A model generated the notes under the pieces. It was given only the letters and a program-made list of their open reading frames with translations, made no database searches and was not told the origin of the DNA. From Curvularia sp. ZM96 (taxonomy: Eukaryota; Ascomycota; Dothideomycetes; Pleosporales; Pleosporaceae): 64,000 bases of DNA. The DNA lies in NCBI GenBank assembly GCA_022457065.1, contig JAJGBQ010000001.1:4588001-4652000 (forward strand), in the 5' to 3' direction. Below are positions 44,725 to 55,665 of the stretch, piece after piece (positions within the stretch are counted from its first letter, which is position 1; each line of letters starts with the position of its first letter). A program made the position numbers and the translations under genes.

Positions 44725-47591
44725 CGCCACGATCACCAGTAGGTACTCGGCGAATGAACCAATCCCTTTGGGACGTCGTGTACTTCGTAAAAGAAAAAGA
44801 TTAAGTGCGTGGAGAAAAAGAAAACGTGGTGCTGAACTTTACTCGCGAATACGTGACATGTGGCTGACCCCAGACATGGGGTTGAGAGTGACTCCTTACA
44901 CATTTTCCCCTCGCCCTCAGCCAGCAACACTCCTCTTGGCGCAAACAAAATCGTCGATTGTGCAAATTGCTCCAGTCGCGCTGAATCGTAGATAAACCAC
45001 CATTTCCGAAACCATTACTACATGCAAATTTAGGCAAAGGGACAAGAAAGCAGGTATCGCGAGCTCCGTTCGGTGCAATTAACAGTGTGGGTTATCTTTT
45101 CCTTGCTCCTTGTTTTTCTTTTTCTTTTCGGTTACACTCCGCTCCGCCCCCAGCGCGCGCGCATGTCTGAACTGCATTCGTACACCATCTCCTTCTCCCC
45201 CTTTTCTCCCTTCCTCATTCTGTACCTCGTTCTCGCTGTCCTACCCCCACTTTTTTTCTCCCCCATCTATGCACTCAAGCTACGTACGTAGGGTACCTCA
45301 TACTACCAATTTAGCTTTCCACAAGCACGCGCATTATCCCCCGCCCTCTCCTCACAAAACACAAACTGCTTCATGTTCTGCCCTTCCTCCATCGATCGAT
45401 CATCGATCTTCATTCTTCCTTTCCCCGCTTTTTGAAACAAAAGTATGCGGCGTATAGATATACGAAAAGTATCGTTTTTTGTTCAATGATCCCTGAAACA
45501 GCTATCAAGGCTTCTTTTTTTGGGGACAGGCGACGCGGATTTTCCGAACAAGGTACTAAAGACAGGGTGTGCTTTTATGCGGGATGGCGTCATAGGACGT
45601 TATGCGATGCGCGTGCGTTGAGTGGGATGGTGCGGCGCGCATGCGTTTTGGTCGGCAATGGGGAGGCCAACGTGTGCCTTGGTTGTTGTTCAATGTTTGG
45701 TTGCGCTAATGCAAGGTACGAATGGTCCAGGGGTTGACACCAACTTGTGCAATGGGCGACATTCGGGGGTTTTCTCCGTGCTTGGCTTCCATACGTTGGT
45801 AGGTGTGTATGCGATTTTGCGTTTGCTACACCGGCGCCAGTGTTATGCGGTACACTAAGAAGACTTTTTCTTTGTGGAGATGGGAATGTGGTAGGTAGTA
45901 GCTAGTGTTCTAGAACTTGGTAAGGCAACTGGTGATGTGGACTGATTTTTTTGTCTAGAAGCAGGAGGGCGTTTATTTGCCGCTTTATTTCTGAATGCAG
46001 AGGCGCAGTGGCGAAGGGCTAGTTGTCTCTCGATGCCTTGGTGGTGTGTCAGAGCTTGTTTTTGGGAAGTGTAGTGTATGTAGGTCTACAGATCGCTGGA
46101 GAGACTTAGGGTTTGTTTTTTGGGTGGTCTAACGTGCTTGCTATGATCTGTTTGTTGCTCGTGCCGTACCTATTTACCAAGAGTGGCCCAGCATTGTCTA
46201 GAGTGTGACTTTGAGCTATTCATTTTTCCTACCATGTTCTGTCAAGGAGATGTGGATGGAAAGGAGTTGGTACAAACGGCATCTCAGGCGCGACACAGAA
46301 AGATAGTGTTGTGAATGATGATTCACCACAGTAAAGGGTGTCTGTCCTAATAATCTACCTGTATTTTATGGCACAATACGTGATCGAGCCCAAAAGATCA
46401 AGTGGCAACCCGCGATTGGGTAGGCAATGATAAATGTTAAATTTAATCGCCGGTGGTAAATCGAGCAAAGAAGGCACTATTCTACTCTAAAGGTGAATAT
46501 ACATAGTGGTATGCATTATAATGTCTTTCTTGAACGCTTCTAACATGTAAATCACTTGAATTCATGTATGTGAATCTACTAGAGTGTGTTTTCCAGTGGC
46601 CTTTTTTAGACTCTTTTAGCATTTGCGAATATACATACTGTTAATATACTGGGTATGAGTCTCAAGTTTTGTCGATTTGCTCTTGCAAGAACGACGGTGT
46701 GTCGCACATAAACTTCAGGCGACACCGTCGGATCGGTATGGTTCTGTTGAGAACTGATATGTCCGCTTGAGAGAATAGTAAAGAATAAGCGCATACGATT
46801 ACAAGTCCGGCTAGAATGCAGGGTCACAACTTGAGAGTTGAGTTTCAATTGCCCAAAGTCAGAACACTGAGCATGTTCGCAAGACGATCTTGTTCTAGAG
46901 CCTTCTCTGAATACGAGGGATTGGTGAGATTACTGCTGTGTAGGATAGGATTGGGTTTACAATAGGCGATGAATACAATTTCGACATAAGTATACCAATA
47001 TCTTCCGGAATCATCCGAGATAGCTGATAAAATGTATTGACAGATACATCTGCATGTTTTAGACCATATATCCTCAAGTTTGAGACCATCTCAGAGTCAG
47101 ATAGCCTCGTTTGGTGTGCGCGCGCGCAAACACGTATGTGTGTCATAGCGTACAGTACGGCCACTCGAGTGCGACGAGAACAGTGTTAGATGAACATTTA
47201 GGCAGGTCTTCGTTACTCGGGAGGAAAATACGATCCAAGCACACGGGTGACCGTTTGCTCAGTCACGTGTGACCGCGCAACAAGCGTGATGGGGCTAAAG
47301 ATTAGCCTCATCGATGATTGGTTGCTGCCTGCTCAACCAGGCTTCCACGCGCCTTCTGCCCCTCGGATTGGTCTGGCAGCCCCTCTCTCACAACGGCTTG
47401 CCTTCCTTTGGCATGATCTTCTTCATCGTGGAAAGCTATCATCGAGCGGTGTAGAGCACTCTAAAATAGGTCAATTCGAGTACTTAAATCCAAACAGTCC
47501 TGTCTTTCTACTTTCTCCCATCACATTGTCCAAACTCGTCCTTCATGACGTTGCCATCAATTTCGCTATTTCAGAACCTCTTACTCTCACC
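44725..47591. other. Long spacer without a recognised gene
   Basis: About 2.9 kb between divergent genes. A strong pyrimidine-rich tract on the plus strand lies at about 45100-45430. No protein-like frame, tRNA or transposon end was recognised. Confidence 0.45.
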
Positions 47592-50500
47592 ATGATGGAA
47601 CAGCAGCAGATATCAACACCAATGGAGCTTCCTCCACTTCCAGCCAAACATGTCGACTGGATCGCACATGTTGCTAGCCACTCAGGCGAACCGCTATCCG
47701 AGTTAATGGCTCCATACAAAGAGTACGATGCCACACTTCGCCAGATCTTCGCCCAACAACCCAACCACCCAGCATCAGACATTCCTAATATTGTTCCTGT
47801 CTATGCAGGACGCGAGCACGAGCTCACAGTTCGCGCTCGCAAGCCCGCCAATGAACCTGAAGCTGAACGGCAACACTATATTATGCCACTTAGCAAAGAC
47901 GAGCGCAAGCCCAACGGAAGCCCGGCCGTCGTTACGTCGTTGAATGAGTTTGAGAAAAACTTTCAGTTGTTTTCTGAATCCTCTCTCGTAGACTTGGATT
48001 GGTCCAATGTTGTCGCTGCAGGCAGTGCTGTAGTAACATCCTTGTTGCCTGTCTCTGAAGAACACAAGGCTTCCAAGAAAGCACTTCGAGAGCACTATCA
48101 TCACCACCTGGCTCCCGCCTCTGATGTTGATCTTTTTCTGTATGGTCTTACCGAGGAAGAGGCTGTGGAAAAGATCAAACAGATTGAACAGCGCATCAAG
48201 GACTCGATTTTGACTGAGACAACTACGATTCGAACCAAGAACGCCATCACCATCGCTTCTCAGTATCCGACTCGCCACGTTCAGATCGTTTTGCGTATCT
48301 ACCGATCCATCTCTGAGATACTTACAGGGTTCGATGTAGACTGCTCTTGTGTTGCCTACGATGGAAAGCAAGTCTATGCCAGCCCGCGTGCCTTGGCTGC
48401 CTTCATGACTCAAATTAATACAATTGATTTGACGCGTCGCTCTCCTTCATACGAGAATCGTTTGTCCAAGTACGCGCGTAGAGGATTTGAAGTATACTGG
48501 CCGCTTCTTGACCGTTCTCGCATCGATCCAACGCTGTTCGAGCGCTCATTCGGGAAGACACTCGGCCTCGCTAGGCTGCTAGTGCTTGAAAGACTGCCTG
48601 AGAACCACGAAAGAGAGGCTTACATCGATGAGCGTCGCACTGAGCGGGGTAGACCCAAGGCATACCGGCGGTTTGCACGAAAGCAGTGGGGCAACATGAA
48701 AGACGCACATGAGGAAGATGTTGCAGAATGGGTCGACACTAATGAAGTTAGTGACTATCATACTTTCACCATTCCATATGGACCAAAGTACCACGCACGA
48801 AAAATTGAGAAGTTGCTGTACGCAAAAGACTTGCTGCTCAATGCTGAATGGAACCGACCGAAGGACCGAGAGACCGCACTGCACCGCCATCCCGCATTTT
48901 TTGGAAATGCCACCGACGTAATCGAAGATTGCTGCGGCTATTGTCCCAAGCCAGTAACGCATGAAGATGAAGAGATTGCTGCTGAAGAAAGCAAAATTTA
49001 CGTCTCTGGCCCTCTATCCTTCATCAAAGATGACCCAGGGCGGCAGGCAATCGGCTCGTTCCATCCTCTTACAGATGATGACTGGACCGAGATGGCCTAT
49101 GTTGGTAACACTGCAAGACTATGCCGTGCAATCGTCGACAGAGATCTTGAACATGTTCAGGACTGGTTGAGTCAAGAGGGTGCTGATCCCAATCGGAGAG
49201 ACTATACTGGTCGCACTCCACTTCATCTGGCAGTTACGACCTCTACGCCGGAAATTGTCCAAGCCCTCATCGACGCAGGTGCTCGTCTTGTTTCTCGCCT
49301 TTTTGATGGCAAAACCGCCCTTCATCTCGCAGCCATGCGCGGTGAAACAGAGATGGCCAGGGCACTGCTTACCAAGAGCGAAGCCAACGAAGAGAAAGAG
49401 GCAGAGAAGGAGGCTTTTAAGCAGAGTCAACGCGAGAAACTGGACGATAGCGGTGATCTAGACTCTGTAACCTCAAAAGAAGAAACTCAGGATGAGGAAG
49501 ATATCGATTGTTCTGATTACGAATCCGAAAACGAAGACGCAACAACCGAAGGCTCCTTCATCAAGATCACTTCCCAGGAATCGCAGAGCCACGAAGCCCT
49601 TTCCGAAGACTCAGATGATGAACCCGACATATTGGCCATAGATGCACTGGCCTGGGATACTCCAGTGACTGCACTGCATCTTGCCATTGCTAATGGCCAT
49701 GTGCCCATGGTGAAACTCCTCGTTCAGGATTTTGGTGCTGATGTCTTGCTTCCCATCAAGCTTGTTGACGTTCGTTCGGGATCTCCGCGGGCTTCAATTC
49801 TCCCGTTAGTCCTCGCGTTGCACCTCCCACCTGAGAAGGCTAAGGAGATGACACAAGTACTGATCGATCTCGGTGCCTCACCTGCTCAAGGAGACGTCAA
49901 TTATACGACCGCATTGAGTTACTTTGCTGCTCACGGAGCGGACTTATTGACGACCATGATATCATCAAACCGGTCTGGGGCAGAACGCGCCGCCAACCAT
50001 ATCTCCATACCCCCTAATTCGTATTGGCGGGATGGCAAGAGCGCCTTGCACATGGCCATCCAAAATGGGGACCTTGAAGCTGTAGACGCGCTGCTAGAGC
50101 TCGGAGCCAAACCCGAGGTCGATTTTGACACTTACATAGCGTCCGCCAAACACCATAGGAATATGAGTGGCGATACTGAGCATAATCAGTGGATCTTCAA
50201 GGAATATTTTGAGCAGCCTGTATTCTCCAGCGTATTTTGTGATATGCCTTCAGCGGTCAGAAAGCTCGTGGATGCCGGCGCCGACGTCAATGCTCTTTCT
50301 CCAGAGACATGGCAAGTGATTCGTCATCCCGGCTCCGGAAGAAAGGATATAGGCACTTTGCTGGATATTGTTCGTGACAGAATACGAGCCCTGCAAACGT
50401 TCACGACGATAGGGAAAGTGGAAGGTTGGGATGGCTGTATGGGAAGCACTGGTTGGATCGAGACTGGCTACACTTACAAATGCTTCCCGCCAATTCCACT

Positions 50501-52952
50501 GCAGGACGACGATCATTATCTTCGAGACCTCAAACCAGGCACCTATGCTCATTTCATGGTGAGCAACCAGATCAGAAAGGCCAAGGTGACCTACCAGAAT
50601 GACTTGAATAACTATGAACGGTGGTTAGAGTCACAGAAGGAACCAGAGGGTACTGCAGAAAAGAAGGTGGCTGCCGAGTCTCTGCTCAAGGAGTTCGAAG
50701 CACTCGAGTGCCATCTACTCGAGCGCGGTGCGAAGACTTTGAAGGAACTTCGTTCTGACGTCAACAACGGACAAGGCCCAGGAATCTACCCTTATTCATT
50801 CCATCAAGAGCCCCCAAAGCCATGGGAGCCGAATCTAACTTTCGCGCTCCCGGATCTGACGAATGAGCGAAGGGAAGCTTACGTTAAGCTCTTTGAGGCA
50901 TGTTGGGAAGGTAATCTCTCAACAATCAAGGATCTCACCTTAGGTATTTGGGGTAATAACCAAACTCCTCTCAAGATTGCTGCATTCAATTCAGATGGTT
51001 TTTCCCCGTTGATTGCCGCTGTGTTACGCAAGCATTATGGCATCGCCAGAGCCATTCTAGAGATTGCACACGCGCAACATGCTCCAGAACAAACACCAAT
51101 GGTTAGACACACCATTCAGCCGGTATACGAAGACGATAGCAGCACCTGTGATGGCCAAGATGACATACAGATCTATCGTGAGATTGTGGATGAGCGCTTC
51201 ACCATTGAAAATATTGGCGAAGTACAAGCCCAGGTACAAAGCACAACAACACCACTGCAAATGATCCAAGCCGACTGCCCCGCTTTAGAGTTCATGCCGA
51301 TTTACGACACTTCCCTGAAGCTCTCTGGTGGCATCCAAAGTCAGCAAAAGGAAGAGAACAAGATTACCAGACCCCGAAACCTTGTTCAGTTGGCCATCTA
51401 CTCGAATGACTGCAATTTGCTGGAGTTCCTGATTGAAAAATGCGAAGAGTATGTCCAGCCCACCCCTTGGGCTTCCGACGAGACCAGTTCGAAATTCTTC
51501 AATTTCCTTGAGTTCGACTTCCTCTATGCCCTTCGTCTTGGACGAGTTCAGCTGCTTGAAATGATTATACAGCGAACTGGAGCAGGCTTTCCGTTAAACG
51601 ATCTCGTTGAGCAGAGTGGTATTGAAATACCAATAAAACCCAAGCATTATCAAGGACTCTCTGTTCACGGTAAGAAGCGAGCGGACTGGGCAGATGCTGC
51701 GAGAGGAGCTGGGAGCAAAGTTCCTGATATGCGACATCCACCCTTACTGTGGGCCGCTTACTCTGGAAACCTGCAGAGTGTTGAATGGTTCCTAGGGGAT
51801 GCGCCACTTCGTTGTTACCTGCAATTTGTGGATAATCATCGCGACGATGTTCGAATCCAGAATCTGGCAAAAGCAAAGGGCGGTGTTGAGGCATCCATTA
51901 CTAAATGGCTTGGCTTGCATTCTCACTTGCTGCTCCATTGCGTAGTGATGAACGGGAGGAGCGAAGACTCCTTGTTGATGCTTCGACATTTGTGCAGCAA
52001 TTACCCTGAAGCGCTTGAGAAGCGTTCTACGAGTGGTATGACGCCACTACATATCGCATTTGCCCTTCACCGGGTCGAAATGGTTAAGATCCTTCTGGGA
52101 GCTGGAGCTGACCAGACAACACGCAATAACGACGGGGACAACATCATACACTCTATGATGGATGGTTACAACCCTAACGAGAACACCCCCAGTGTTCTGC
52201 GTGAGCTGCTAGGCTTGGTCGATGCTCGTCTTCTCCCTAGCCTATTCCTCGAGCGGACTAAGAACGCACCTGGCGCCGCTACTCCGCTTGCACGCTGGAT
52301 CCACATTTACGTGAAGGATTGGGAAAGGAGACCCTATCAAAAATACAACGAGACTATGGTGCAGCTGCTGCTTGAGTTCAGCAAAGGTGAAGACCTCGGG
52401 ATAATCAATGGTGATGGAGACACGCCCATCCACGCCGTTGTAAGGTACGGCGCGGATACCTTGCTGCGGGCCATGCTTGACTCTCGTCCCGAGGTTCTTT
52501 TCTACGAGAATGCATCAGGACGTACCCCATTCGAGATTGCAGAAGACTCGTATCTCTCAAGAGAGGTTTTCAGCGACCCACCATCCCTTTCGCCCAGTGG
52601 ACGGAATGGAGATCGGATGAGGCTTGGTGCACCAGTTTACATACCTTGCAACATCAAGGGTATATTTAGAAGGGACCCAAGTTCCTTCATCCAGGGGACC
52701 AGGGATGGGCGCTCTAACATTAAAAAGCTGTTGCAAGTCTGTAAAGACTTTGCTGAAAGTAAAAGCAGGGGTCATAAGAGACGACTGGTTAGTCTGGTTG
52801 AAGCAAACGAAGTTGCAAAAAGGCTGGCGGCGAGAAACACTGGATACAACCCATGGGAGGAGGATGACGAGAAAGAAGGCGAGGAGAATGATGAGGAGGA
52901 TGACTCGAGGGAGGACGAGGTCAAGGTGTGGTTTAATTGGGGTTTGAGATGA
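47592..52952 (+). CDS. Giant ankyrin-repeat protein with N-terminal nucleotidyltransferase-like region
   Basis: One exon of 5,361 nt encodes 1,786 residues from ATG-ATG-GAA at 47592 (context TCACCATGATGG). The first 450 residues form a conserved fungal region with G-S-A-V-V (144-148) and A-S-D-V-D-L-F-L-Y-G (176-185), spaced like the Gly-Ser and Asp-x-Asp of nucleotidyltransferase folds, then Y-P-T-R-H-V-Q-I-V-L-R. Ankyrin-type repeats begin near residue 630 (G-R-T-P-L-H-L-A-V, G-K-T-A-L-H-L-A-A) and recur irregularly to about 1,650, including M-T-P-L-H-I-A-F-A. An acidic linker lies near 720-780 and a Glu/Asp-rich tail at the end. I know similar large fungal proteins but no described function; binding of a partner by the ankyrin stack is likely. 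Confidence 0.85.
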   Translation: MMEQQQISTPMELPPLPAKHVDWIAHVASHSGEPLSELMAPYKEYDATLRQIFAQQPNHPASDIPNIVPVYAGREHELTVRARKPANEPEAERQHYIMPLSKDERKPNGSPAVVTSLNEFEKNFQLFSESSLVDLDWSNVVAAGSAVVTSLLPVSEEHKASKKALREHYHHHLAPASDVDLFLYGLTEEEAVEKIKQIEQRIKDSILTETTTIRTKNAITIASQYPTRHVQIVLRIYRSISEILTGFDVDCSCVAYDGKQVYASPRALAAFMTQINTIDLTRRSPSYENRLSKYARRGFEVYWPLLDRSRIDPTLFERSFGKTLGLARLLVLERLPENHEREAYIDERRTERGRPKAYRRFARKQWGNMKDAHEEDVAEWVDTNEVSDYHTFTIPYGPKYHARKIEKLLYAKDLLLNAEWNRPKDRETALHRHPAFFGNATDVIEDCCGYCPKPVTHEDEEIAAEESKIYVSGPLSFIKDDPGRQAIGSFHPLTDDDWTEMAYVGNTARLCRAIVDRDLEHVQDWLSQEGADPNRRDYTGRTPLHLAVTTSTPEIVQALIDAGARLVSRLFDGKTALHLAAMRGETEMARALLTKSEANEEKEAEKEAFKQSQREKLDDSGDLDSVTSKEETQDEEDIDCSDYESENEDATTEGSFIKITSQESQSHEALSEDSDDEPDILAIDALAWDTPVTALHLAIANGHVPMVKLLVQDFGADVLLPIKLVDVRSGSPRASILPLVLALHLPPEKAKEMTQVLIDLGASPAQGDVNYTTALSYFAAHGADLLTTMISSNRSGAERAANHISIPPNSYWRDGKSALHMAIQNGDLEAVDALLELGAKPEVDFDTYIASAKHHRNMSGDTEHNQWIFKEYFEQPVFSSVFCDMPSAVRKLVDAGADVNALSPETWQVIRHPGSGRKDIGTLLDIVRDRIRALQTFTTIGKVEGWDGCMGSTGWIETGYTYKCFPPIPLQDDDHYLRDLKPGTYAHFMVSNQIRKAKVTYQNDLNNYERWLESQKEPEGTAEKKVAAESLLKEFEALECHLLERGAKTLKELRSDVNNGQGPGIYPYSFHQEPPKPWEPNLTFALPDLTNERREAYVKLFEACWEGNLSTIKDLTLGIWGNNQTPLKIAAFNSDGFSPLIAAVLRKHYGIARAILEIAHAQHAPEQTPMVRHTIQPVYEDDSSTCDGQDDIQIYREIVDERFTIENIGEVQAQVQSTTTPLQMIQADCPALEFMPIYDTSLKLSGGIQSQQKEENKITRPRNLVQLAIYSNDCNLLEFLIEKCEEYVQPTPWASDETSSKFFNFLEFDFLYALRLGRVQLLEMIIQRTGAGFPLNDLVEQSGIEIPIKPKHYQGLSVHGKKRADWADAARGAGSKVPDMRHPPLLWAAYSGNLQSVEWFLGDAPLRCYLQFVDNHRDDVRIQNLAKAKGGVEASITKWLGLHSHLLLHCVVMNGRSEDSLLMLRHLCSNYPEALEKRSTSGMTPLHIAFALHRVEMVKILLGAGADQTTRNNDGDNIIHSMMDGYNPNENTPSVLRELLGLVDARLLPSLFLERTKNAPGAATPLARWIHIYVKDWERRPYQKYNETMVQLLLEFSKGEDLGIINGDGDTPIHAVVRYGADTLLRAMLDSRPEVLFYENASGRTPFEIAEDSYLSREVFSDPPSLSPSGRNGDRMRLGAPVYIPCNIKGIFRRDPSSFIQGTRDGRSNIKKLLQVCKDFAESKSRGHKRRLVSLVEANEVAKRLAARNTGYNPWEEDDEKEGEENDEEDDSREDEVKVWFNWGLR

Positions 52953-53099
52953 TTTCTCGCTATGGATGTGAGGATGCAATGATGAGAGGATGTGGGACTT
53001 CAGTTCAAATCTTTTACTGTGAGACTGTATGTATCTGATAGCGCGCGTATGCATTAGGTGGACTATTCGCGGTCATGAATTTCATTAAAATGGAAGATT

Positions 53100-53876
53100 T
53101 TATGACAGCTTAACGCCAGAAAACTCAGCACAAATCTCCAACAACTTGTCCTGAGCCTGTTCGTCGTCCGTAGCCTTGTGCGGGCTGCCCTCCCGCTTGC
53201 TTGGATGGAAATAACATCCACTCTTCTTTGCCAACTCCTCCTCGCCTTCAGCAAGCATGACATAGCTCTCGACGGCCGCATCGATGCTCTCTGTCGCAGA
53301 ACTACCGCCCATCTTGGTTGCGACCCAGCCTGGATCTAGTGCATTGCTCTTGACTTCTGGCCACCTGCGAGCAAATGCCTTTGCGAACATAACATTATGA
53401 ATTTTGCTTGCGAAGTAGGCGGTGTTTTCATTATACGCCGTCTCACCGCGCTTGGTCCAAAGAGCATCGTCCAGCTCGGGAGAACCCTGCTTGTGCAATT
53501 CTGAAGAGAGGAATAACAAGCGCTTGGGGCGATTGATGAGTGCGGTAAGGACGTATGGCGCAATAGTATTGACGGCGGCGAGTGCTGGAATTCCTTCAGA
53601 GGTTTTCCGGAAAGGGCCTTGGAACAGACCGGCATTGTGAATGACGGCGTCGAAGGTGCCCAGCTTGTTGACTTCTTCTGCCATTTTCTTGGTTTCGGAG
53701 AGACTTGATAGGTCACCGGTCACGACAGTTTCTGCGCCTGGACACGCAGCTGTGGCATCCTTTGCACGCTGAGCATTGCGGGCATGCAGGACGACGGAAT
53801 GGCCTTTGGCGATTAAACGTTGGGCAGCGGCAGCCCCCAGACCGTCAGAAGAACCTGTTATGAGAATTCGCGCCAT
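53100..53876 (-). CDS. Short-chain dehydrogenase/reductase
   Basis: Single exon, 258 residues. Classical SDR features: T-G-S-S-D-G-L-G cofactor motif (7-14), a D-L-S-S-L-S-E segment after strand 3, H-N-A-G (in place of N-N-A-G), catalytic Ser in L-L-F-L-S-S-E-L-H, and the Y-F-A-S-K catalytic pair (Y-x-x-x-K). An Arg-rich loop after strand 2 (H-A-R-N-A-Q-R-A) favours NADP(H). The substrate is unknown. The enzyme faces the FAD monooxygenase gene across 547 bp, but there is no other sign of a pathway cluster. Confidence 0.9.
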   Translation of the reverse strand: MARILITGSSDGLGAAAAQRLIAKGHSVVLHARNAQRAKDATAACPGAETVVTGDLSSLSETKKMAEEVNKLGTFDAVIHNAGLFQGPFRKTSEGIPALAAVNTIAPYVLTALINRPKRLLFLSSELHKQGSPELDDALWTKRGETAYNENTAYFASKIHNVMFAKAFARRWPEVKSNALDPGWVATKMGGSSATESIDAAVESYVMLAEGEEELAKKSGCYFHPSKREGSPHKATDDEQAQDKLLEICAEFSGVKLS

Positions 53877-54423
53877 GGTGTTGATGATGGTGTAGTGCAG
53901 ATGGATTTGGAGTCATCCTCTTCATTGGAGGGAGGCCTTATCCGCTTTTTTGTCGCCCAATGACATCATCAACGTTCGAGAAGGGACATACTACGATTGA
54001 AAGCTCATTTTTCAAAGCCTCTTCGGAGCTTCGGTGATCTCGGGTAGTATAAGGACATGGTTATAAGAGCGGTGATTGGCTGCGGAAACTTCAAAACACC
54101 GACGTGTCTCCAGCAATGAGCACTATCTTCCACATTTTGTATCACTCATGCAGAATACCCAAAGCAGATGGAATCAGTATGATACTAATTCTTTTTTAGA
54201 ATTTCAATCCTAAAAAGCGTCCGAAGCCGAGTGTGAGCCTCGCCACTACGCGCGTGGTAACATGGTCTGTTTGGACGCACAGGAACCTGGCGTCGGATGG
54301 TCTCTCCCGCTCGTACTATGGACGCCTTAATGACCATGCAACAGATCGAGCATACATAACCGTGTTCATGCCCGGCATATACTACTATCAAGATCCGTGT
54401 TAGCAGAAAATCAATCAGGCAAC
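53877..54423. other. Divergent spacer, SDR / monooxygenase
   Basis: The promoters of both genes must lie here. No repeat or additional gene seen. Confidence 0.5.
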
Positions 54424-55665
54424 ATGTCGTTAACTACAGCCCCTCAATTGAAAGTCCTCATCAATGGTTCTGGAATCGCCGGCTCTTGTCTTGCCTACTG
54501 GCTCACCAGAACAAACCTCAATGCGTCCATTACTGTGCTCGAACGCTCACCAGCCCCGCGAACAACAGGTCAATCAATCGAGATCCGTGGTCCAGCCATT
54601 TCCATCGTACAGAAAATGAATCTGCTCGAAGCGGTACGCGCACGTAACACCACAGAAGAAGGGACACGCATCATAGATGCATCCAACAGAATCATTGCCG
54701 AGTTTGGCAAAGGACAATCCCCTACGTCTGAATACGAGATTCTGAGAGCGGATCTGTGCGGCCTTTTTCTAGACGCAACAAAGGACCGCGAAAACATAAA
54801 GTACATGTACGGCGACTATGTTACGACTATAGAGCAGACCGAAAAGAAAGTGGATGTGGGGTTCAAGAGTGGTGCTAAGGACAGCTTCGATTTGATCGTA
54901 GGCGCTGACGGCTCGACCTCAAAGATTCGATCACTGATCCTGAGTGAAGAGGAGAGAAAAGGAAGCTACAACTTCATCGGACAATACATTGCGTACTTTA
55001 GCATTCCTCGCCAACCAACCGATACTAAACACTGGTACTGGTACAACGCACCAAAACGCCGGGGACTCATGACACGGCCGCATCGCAACGGGAAAACGAT
55101 AGGATGCTATATGGTTGTGACAACACCCGGGCATGGACAGCGTGATCCTTCTGCCGAAAAGGCCATGGACACGGGACCGGACGCCCAGAAAGCTTTCTTG
55201 CGCGAGTACTTCAAAGACGCTGGATGGCAAGCCGAGCGGATTTTGGCAGGTATGGACCAGTGTGACGATTTTTACATGAGCAGGGCAGCCTACGTCAAAC
55301 TTCCCACATGGACGAACCATCGTGCCACTTTGCTGGGCGACGCGGCCCATGCCACGTTTGGAGTGGGAACGACGCTCGCCGTCGAGGGCGCCTATTTCCT
55401 TGCTGGCGAGCTGTCCAAGATCCAAACTGCCGATGATATTCCTAGTGCGCTGAAGGCGTATGAGAAGGCTTTTCAAGCTATCATATCGAAGGAGGGAGGT
55501 TTGCCGCCTGGATTTCCGCAGCTGGCGTTTCCTCAGACGACCTGGGGGATCAAAGTAAGAGATGCGATTGCGTGGACTGTGAGCAAGTCAAAGTTGTATA
55601 AGTTGTTGCCGGATGATAAGCCTGATGAGTCCAACTTGCCGCCTTATGAGTGGGTTAGTGTTTGA
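54424..55665 (+). CDS. FAD-dependent monooxygenase
   Basis: Intronless, 413 residues from the ATG at 54424. Group A flavoprotein hydroxylase (PHBH-like): G-S-G-I-A-G-S near the N-terminus (the dinucleotide-binding G-x-G-x-x-G), L-E-R-S-P-A-P-R-T-T-G as the adenosine contact, D-L-I-V-G-A-D-G-S-T-S-K-I-R (the DG motif) and L-L-G-D-A-A-H-A (the GD motif contacting the ribityl chain). This set is typical of aromatic or polyketide hydroxylases and of TetX-like enzymes. The substrate cannot be told. No membrane anchor is visible. Confidence 0.9.
   Translation: MSLTTAPQLKVLINGSGIAGSCLAYWLTRTNLNASITVLERSPAPRTTGQSIEIRGPAISIVQKMNLLEAVRARNTTEEGTRIIDASNRIIAEFGKGQSPTSEYEILRADLCGLFLDATKDRENIKYMYGDYVTTIEQTEKKVDVGFKSGAKDSFDLIVGADGSTSKIRSLILSEEERKGSYNFIGQYIAYFSIPRQPTDTKHWYWYNAPKRRGLMTRPHRNGKTIGCYMVVTTPGHGQRDPSAEKAMDTGPDAQKAFLREYFKDAGWQAERILAGMDQCDDFYMSRAAYVKLPTWTNHRATLLGDAAHATFGVGTTLAVEGAYFLAGELSKIQTADDIPSALKAYEKAFQAIISKEGGLPPGFPQLAFPQTTWGIKVRDAIAWTVSKSKLYKLLPDDKPDESNLPPYEWVSV

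Noticed and set aside
47247..47591. An open extension at the 5' end of the ankyrin gene.
   Set aside because: The added sequence lacks the character of the conserved N-terminus, and ATG-ATG at 47592 has a good start context.
53100..55665. SDR and FAD monooxygenase as the core of a secondary-metabolite cluster.
   Set aside because: No polyketide, peptide or terpene synthase and no cluster regulator lies nearby in the window.
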